A stretch of 22,904 bases of DNA, taken from Phoronis ovalis (lineage: Eukaryota; Phoronida; Phoronidae). The DNA is taken from positions 1-22,904 of the forward strand of contig JAOXYB010083165.1 in the NCBI GenBank assembly GCA_028565635.1, in the 5' to 3' direction. Both the position numbers and the translations under genes were made by a program. The notes under the pieces are model-generated. The model saw only the letters and a program-made list of their open reading frames with translations, was not told the DNA's origin and did no database searches. Positions 18,811 through 22,904 of this stretch are shown in pieces; the stretch's first letter is position 1; each line of letters opens with the position of its first letter.

Positions 18811-19974
18811 TTGTTTGAAATCCTGTTAATTCACAGGTGAAGTTAACAATATATTTAGATTTAGAGATTGAATGAAAAGATTTAGTTTTTAATAAGTACA
18901 TTGTACAGAATCATTAATTTATTTGTTTGTTTGACTGTATTCAGCGGGGTTAATATTTAATATGTACATCTATATAAAAATGTTTGTTTTTGTGCATGTT
19001 TGACACCTGCAATATGTCTGAAGCAGCTAGCAAGTAGTAAATAATTTCTATTTGAGCAGAGGCTGCTACTGGTTTTACTTACAAAATGGAGTGCTTAGAT
19101 AAGCTTAGACAACTGCTGGGTGGAGTTATTATATTAGTCCAGTGTTCATTTCAACATCTTTTGGTGCTGCATAATCACACTTCATAAAGTCCTGTATAGC
19201 ATCACCTGCTATTATTCCTTATAAATTGTGATTTTGCTGGACTAGCAATTTACTTTCCATACAGAAGATGTTTATCCTTGGGAGATATTTGTCATTTTGT
19301 TTTGTTATGTAAAGGATACACTCAAATAATGACTTGATTGGTGGTGTCCCCAGGATACTAATATGTAATGAATAACTTTATTACATATTGGCACGAGATG
19401 CTTGTTTTTAATAAAATTTAATCTCAGCCTAAGCGTTGATTAATTCTTTATCGATTATGATTAGATCAAAGTTAGTGTATTACTGAAGAAAATATTGATA
19501 AAGACTGAGAAATAGAACCTCATGAGAATATATTGAAATAGTTCATTCACTAAAGAGACTAAATGTTGTATGTTGCAAAATTTGTAACTGAATAGTTCAC
19601 AGCTGATGGAAATTTAGTAATATATCCATCTGCATTATGGGTAATAGTCTGAAAACACAGATCCAGGCTGTGATGATTTTATTGTTTCATTACTCGTATA
19701 CAGATCCTAAATAAGAATATATAAGAAAAGTGATTCAGGAAGGAGCTCCCAGACATGTGACTTTGTTACCCTAGTGGTGAAAGTTGAAAATGTCCCTATT
19801 GTGATTAAAATGGTGGGTGCAAAGCTGCTAGTTAATGTGTTGGGAGAGCATAAAAAGATTATGAAAGCCTTTCTTGGTTTTGTAAGAAATGTTAAAAAAT
19901 GCAATATTTTTTCAACTCCACACATCCCTCTGTGAGCTTCCATGTTATATATGAGAACCAAATAGGTTTTGAGT
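18811..19974. other. Intergenic gap between two convergent genes
   Basis: A+T-rich with no recognisable coding sequence. The longest open stretch (19707-20027 on -, 106 codons) overlaps the predicted 3' UTR of the neighbouring gene. It has no known domain and looks fortuitous. Confidence 0.55.
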
Positions 19975-19980
19975 TTTATT
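19975..19980 (-). terminator. Poly(A) signal of the - strand gene
   Basis: TTTATT on the + strand reads AATAAA on the - strand, about 195 bases after the stop codon of the Methyltransf_FA exon. Plausible spacing for a short 3' UTR. Confidence 0.45.
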
Positions 19981-20175
19981 TGTAACCTAAGCCAAGTCAT
20001 TAAAAGTATTGTACGTGATTTGTGCACATAAAAAACATTGTATAAGTTTGTATGATATTAAAATATACTGCTTGTATACATATAACTTAGTATCTTGTTG
20101 CTTCTACCTACTTATACTATCACAGTACTATCATTGCTCTCTACTCGTACTGCATTGAAATGTCATCGATAACAG

Positions 20176-20454
20176 TTAGTAAAAATTCCAAGTAGCTATC
20201 GCATTCCATCCGGATACACTAAAATAACGTACGTTATATGGTTGTGCATGGACATATTCCATGAATGTGTCTTGTCCGACAATTGTTCCTCTTCCGACAC
20301 GGATAATCCCATTTGCCCAACTGATCCAGAAGGGACGGTCCTCTGAGTTACTAAGAATTCCTGATGTGGCTATACGAGTACATGCACCTTGACGTTTAGT
20401 TCGGATACAGGATTCCTCATTATTCCAACCACCGACAACGATTTCGTACATATT
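20176..20454 (-). CDS. Methyltransf_FA (farnesoic acid O-methyltransferase-like) domain protein, last coding exon
   Basis: Read on the - strand from an acceptor CTAATTACAG (AG at 20456-20455) to a TAA at 20178-20176: NMYEIVVGGWNNEESCIRTK, then GILSNSEDRPFWISW, IRVGRGTIVGQDTFMEY and SVSGWNAIATWNFY. The YEIVxGGW, PFWISWxxGxIRVG and GWxxxxxW blocks are the Methyltransf_FA family pattern (PF12248). The name comes from a crustacean protein whose enzymatic role is doubtful. In many invertebrates the domain occurs as a carbohydrate-lectin-like module in secreted or membrane proteins. The protein stops directly at the domain end. The first about 40 residues of the domain should lie on an upstream exon at higher coordinates; I could not find it up to 22904. 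The start ATG at 20451 is therefore probably internal. Codon use and CpG content look like an active gene, not a decayed copy. Confidence 0.85.
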   Translation of the reverse strand, partial: NMYEIVVGGWNNEESCIRTKRQGACTRIATSGILSNSEDRPFWISWANGIIRVGRGTIVGQDTFMEYVHAQPYNVRYFSVSGWNAIATWNFY

Positions 20455-20460
20455 CTGTAA

Positions 20461-21113
20461 TTAGAGCACATGAGGTGGGTTGATTCAACATTGTATACAT
20501 ACACACATACGTACTAAAAGATGTTAGATATCAAAAAATTGCTTTGCATTTAGATGCTTTTCAAAGGTGATAGTGGGGTATGAATCTTTAATTAGTAATT
20601 AATTTTATACTGAGAAACTCCAAGTGGGATGATTCAACAGGAAAAGGTGCAGCACATTTGACAGCTCCATATTTTTTTTAATGACACCCTAAGCAAAAAT
20701 ATTTTAGTACCCTATTTTACAAGAAAACGGGGATAATCATAGGTAAATTAACACCTTTTCAAGAAGACCAGATTAAAAGTGCACTAGCCGCTGTGAAAAC
20801 AACAGTACAATCGTGCGACGATGGGATTTCCGTTGGCAAGTGAACTTTTTAATGTAATTGTTTTTAATATTAATTTCGACTGTATTTTCTTGAAATTATA
20901 CCCTATTTTTTGCCTTCGATGATGCCCCTATATCGGTGCGACCCCCCTTCTGCCTTGTTCAACCTCTTTTTCCTACTACTCCTTATGGCATAGCTAAAAC
21001 TGTGTTACATTTCTATTTTTAAAAATAAGCTAATTGTAGTTATGGATGAACTTTTTTAATGTCTCTCAACATGCTCGCTGTGTATAGTATAATGTTAATT
21101 ATTATTCCTACGA
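20461..21113. other. Noncoding gap, intron of the - strand gene or intergenic
   Basis: No upstream Methyltransf_FA half was found here. A G-GATTCAACA-type 14-base motif occurs near 20476 and 20627. A short coding-like + strand frame (20685-20840) is discussed under findings. Confidence 0.45.
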
Positions 21114-21242
21114 CTCTCTGGGCCGAAATCTCATTGTCACGAAAGCTCGTTGGTTCGAAGCCCGGGGGGGCAGTCAATATAAAAGTGGGTACGCATGTTC
21201 CAACAAAATTTCGCGTGAAAGGTATGTTTTCGAACCGCCGGT

Positions 21243-21260
21243 GCGTAACGCGCGTTACGC
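21243..21260. repeat. 18-bp perfect CpG palindrome inside the element
   Basis: GCGTAACGCGCGTTACGC is its own reverse complement and carries five CpGs. It lies between the left inverted end and the internal tandem repeat. Confidence 0.9.
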
Positions 21261-21325
21261 GCTTAGGGTCTGTTTTTAGCTAAAATCACGAAAAGAGGTG
21301 TTTTTTTTGGAGGTGTGATACTGTG

Positions 21326-21444
21326 TTAGGGGTGTTTTTTCCCAAAAGTCACTTCCTTAGGGGTGTATTTTTTCAAAAAACTCACTTCCTTAGAGGTGTA
21401 TTTTTTGTAGAATTTCACTTCGTTAGGGCCTTTTTTGAAAAACC
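21326..21444. repeat. Internal tandem repeat, 31-33 bp units, about 3.7 copies
   Basis: Units 21326-21356, 21357-21389, 21390-21422 and a partial 21423-21444 share TTAGGGGTGT, a T-run, A-rich sequence and CACTTCC. Three units are in one open frame (GVFFxKxHFLR), which is a by-product of the period being near a multiple of three, not a protein. Confidence 0.88.
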
Positions 21445-21594
21445 ATGTTGGAACATGGGTACCCACTTTCATACTAACTGCCCCCCCGGGTTCGAAGGCT
21501 TTCTAGTCCGAATGCTGACGATTCCGACAGGTCTCTAGTCCGAAGGCTCACTGGTCTGACAGCTCTTTAGTTCGAAAACTCGCATGTGGGCCAT

Positions 21595-22904
21595 GAAAAT
21601 TTCAAAAAAAACAGGGTGTACACTTGATCTTTTAGGCGAACAAATACACACCGCGCTAACCTGTGATTAACCTATATCTCCACCTGAACAACGTATCCTA
21701 TATATCTAGAGAGAAACATGCACCCGAATTTAAAAGTAGACATGTTAAAATGTTTTCGTAAGCAGGCTATTATAATTAAAATATAAGTATAATGATTATC
21801 CTATATCGAACCTTAATAACTGTTTATACATGTAAGTTATCTTGATGACCGTTATGTTTTCTTGTCACGTCTAGCTGAAAGGCTGCTAAATATATTAAGT
21901 GCACATTTTTGTGGTATTACGTAAAAAACGCTTCAAAAATCTTTTAATTGTAGTTTTTCTTTAATAATATCACCACTGTTAATTAGTTTTATCATTTACC
22001 TGGATTGACTAATTAAAACAAATAGTGTTCAATTAGTCACTAGGCACTATGACTAAATAGTATTAAAAAAATACATGCTTATTGCATGGCCTCCGCTTAT
22101 CGGCCTCGGCATAAAATAAAACCCGCGAGTATTTGCTTGAAAATGTAACACACAATAAATTGAAAAATAACTTGAAACAAGTTCTTTTTTTTACAATTAG
22201 AAGCGGGGAGCTAAATTTTACTATCCAAAGTCGGTATCTCATGGCGGCAATAAACTGTTTTGATGACACCGATATTTCTACAGAAAAGAATTTCAAAATT
22301 GTGAGACTGAGCCGGAATGTCATAGCGATAAAAAAGTCATTTTCTGCTATTTATTTTATGACATTGCGTCAGATACTCGCACACCACTGCATAACGGGTG
22401 CCTAACCCGTATTGCGCTAATTTAAACTTGATAGGGTTGTATATAAATTATTGTAAACGTGATCCAGAAACAACAGAAGAAATTCTAAAACAAAAAATGT
22501 TGGTGTAATTCCTACATATGCATTCATAATAAGCCAATATACTATGCAGAATGGAATTTGAACAAATCATTTGATCTCATTGATAACACTAGCAAAAATA
22601 GCATCATAACTTACAAAAAGTTTTGCCAGAAATTCCAATTAAGAGTAAATTATTTAAAGTTTTGCCAGAAATTTAAACTATGTGATTGCAACAGGTCAGT
22701 GCACAACGATTTGACGGTGAATATCAAACAAATTTGGTCAATACACAACGATTTGAGTGAATGCTCAAGGATTCCGTGTGATAGTTGGTGGATGTTAGGT
22801 AGCCCTGCAGATGTGGCTTTCAAATTCTCAAGAAAACTATATAGAAAACGCAATGATTTTAAATGATTTTTTATGCTGGGTCATGTTTACATGATGCTGA
22901 CATA
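21595..22904. other. Right end of window: no confirmed gene
   Basis: Mostly A+T-rich with a CpG-richer patch at about 22085-22400. Open stretches on both strands (22063-22405, 22558-22866) have no recognisable domain. An ATGGCGGCA start at 22241 in a fair context opens 54 codons without a known match. Two local duplications are listed below. Confidence 0.45.
22618..22756. repeat. Two adjacent local duplications, periods 39 and 42 bp
   Basis: AAGTTTTGCCAGAAATT occurs at 22618-22634 and 22657-22673. GGTCAGTGCACAACGATTTGA-like sequence occurs at 22694-22714 and 22736-22756 with two changes. The similar spacing suggests one diverged minisatellite-like region of about 40-bp period. Confidence 0.65.

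Larger units (their letters stand above)
21161..21490. mobile_element. 330-bp nonautonomous inverted-repeat DNA element
   Basis: The ends 21161-21205 and 21446-21490 are inverted copies matching at 41 of 45 positions, beginning CCCGGGGGGGCAGT and ending TGTTCCAACA. TTCGAAG flanks both sides (21154-21160 and 21491-21497). The direct repeat can be read as 7 to 9 bases because the terminal GG is shared. Removing the element and one flank copy restores the 16-bp minisatellite register, which supports a real insertion with target duplication. It has no transposase, so it is MITE-like. The superfamily is not assigned; an 8- or 9-base duplication would be compatible with hAT or Mutator types, but the end sequence is not diagnostic. 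Confidence 0.82.
21114..21594. repeat. 16-bp minisatellite, 9 diverged units, split by an insertion
   Basis: Units follow the pattern CTCNCTAGTCCGAAGG. Units start at 21114, 21130 and 21146, then 21499, 21515, 21531, 21547, 21563 and 21579, each exactly 16 bases. Unit 3 is interrupted at 21160 by the inverted-repeat element. CCGAA or TCGAA is the best-kept core. The array is CpG-rich compared with its surroundings. Confidence 0.85.

Noticed and set aside
19707-20027. 106-codon antisense open frame as a gene
   Set aside because: No recognisable domain; it overlaps the predicted 3' UTR and poly(A) signal of the Methyltransf_FA gene.
20475-20642. Repeated 14-base GATTCAACA-type motif, two copies 150 bp apart
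   Set aside because: Short, imperfect and in A+T-rich sequence; no further copies or flanking structure seen.
21152-21166. GGTTCGAAGCCC resembles a tRNA B-box, suggesting a tRNA or tRNA-derived SINE
   Set aside because: No A-box at the right distance and no cloverleaf; the motif is a unit of the 16-bp minisatellite joined to the element end.
21264-21430. TTAGGG-like motifs as interstitial telomeric repeat
   Set aside because: They recur at 31-33 bp spacing within a longer unit, not as a 6-bp array.
21323-21538. 71-codon open frame with GVFFxKxHFLR repeats as a repeat protein
   Set aside because: It is a translation of the element's internal tandem repeat and runs into its inverted end; no independent coding signal.
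22558-22866. 102-codon open frame as a small gene
   Set aside because: Its repeated KFCQKF and HNDL pieces follow from local DNA duplications; no start context, splice sites or known domain.
1-22904. CRISPR arrays, operons, bacterial-type ribosome sites, or rRNA/tRNA genes
   Set aside because: The window has spliced animal genes; no direct-repeat/spacer array or structured RNA gene was seen.

Overview
The window is animal nuclear DNA. It is A+T-rich by eye, with short exons bounded by GT/AG splice sites, long introns, and no operons or bacterial-style gene packing. The species cannot be fixed from sequence alone. A marine invertebrate, perhaps a mollusc or another lophotrochozoan, is my tentative guess from the compact invertebrate-type Caskin, the Methyltransf_FA exon and the foldback repeats.

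The main content is the 3' part of one + strand gene, a Caskin (CASK-interacting protein) orthologue. Twelve exons between 2675 and 17949 splice in frame to 995 residues ending at a TAG. In order they encode an SH3 domain, a Ser/Pro-rich linker, two tandem SAM domains, a long disordered proline-rich region with a predicted coiled coil and a poly-Asp run, and the short acidic/hydrophobic Caskin tail. The first visible exon starts inside a codon, so at least one further 5' exon (in vertebrate Caskins, the ankyrin repeats) lies upstream of base 1. Bases 1-2674 look like intron, except for a CpG-richer patch at 45-200 with a perfect TGACGTCA box. Two introns follow an in-frame early stop with an AATAAA, so shorter isoforms are possible.

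The large introns (4114-7699, 7880-12134, 12363-13614) hold no second gene that I can see. They do hold a 56-bp tandem duplication (8521), a strong double hairpin (about 11614-11764), a 16-bp palindrome (13080) and a foldback element (13101-13225).

Downstream, the Caskin 3' UTR runs to a poly(A) signal at 18116 or 18786. A convergent - strand gene follows. Only its last coding exon (20454-20176) is recognisable, carrying most of a Methyltransf_FA (farnesoic acid O-methyltransferase-like) domain, with a poly(A) signal at 19980-19975.

The last 2 kb is repeat-rich. Its best-resolved structure is a 16-bp minisatellite (21114-21594) split by a 330-bp inverted-repeat element. That element has 45-bp ends, an internal tandem repeat and an 18-bp CpG palindrome. 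Removing the element plus one copy of the flanking direct repeat restores the 16-bp register exactly. I do not see a clearly new multi-gene system. The most unusual items are this nested element, the intron hairpins, and the Ena/VASP-type motifs and possible short isoforms of Caskin.
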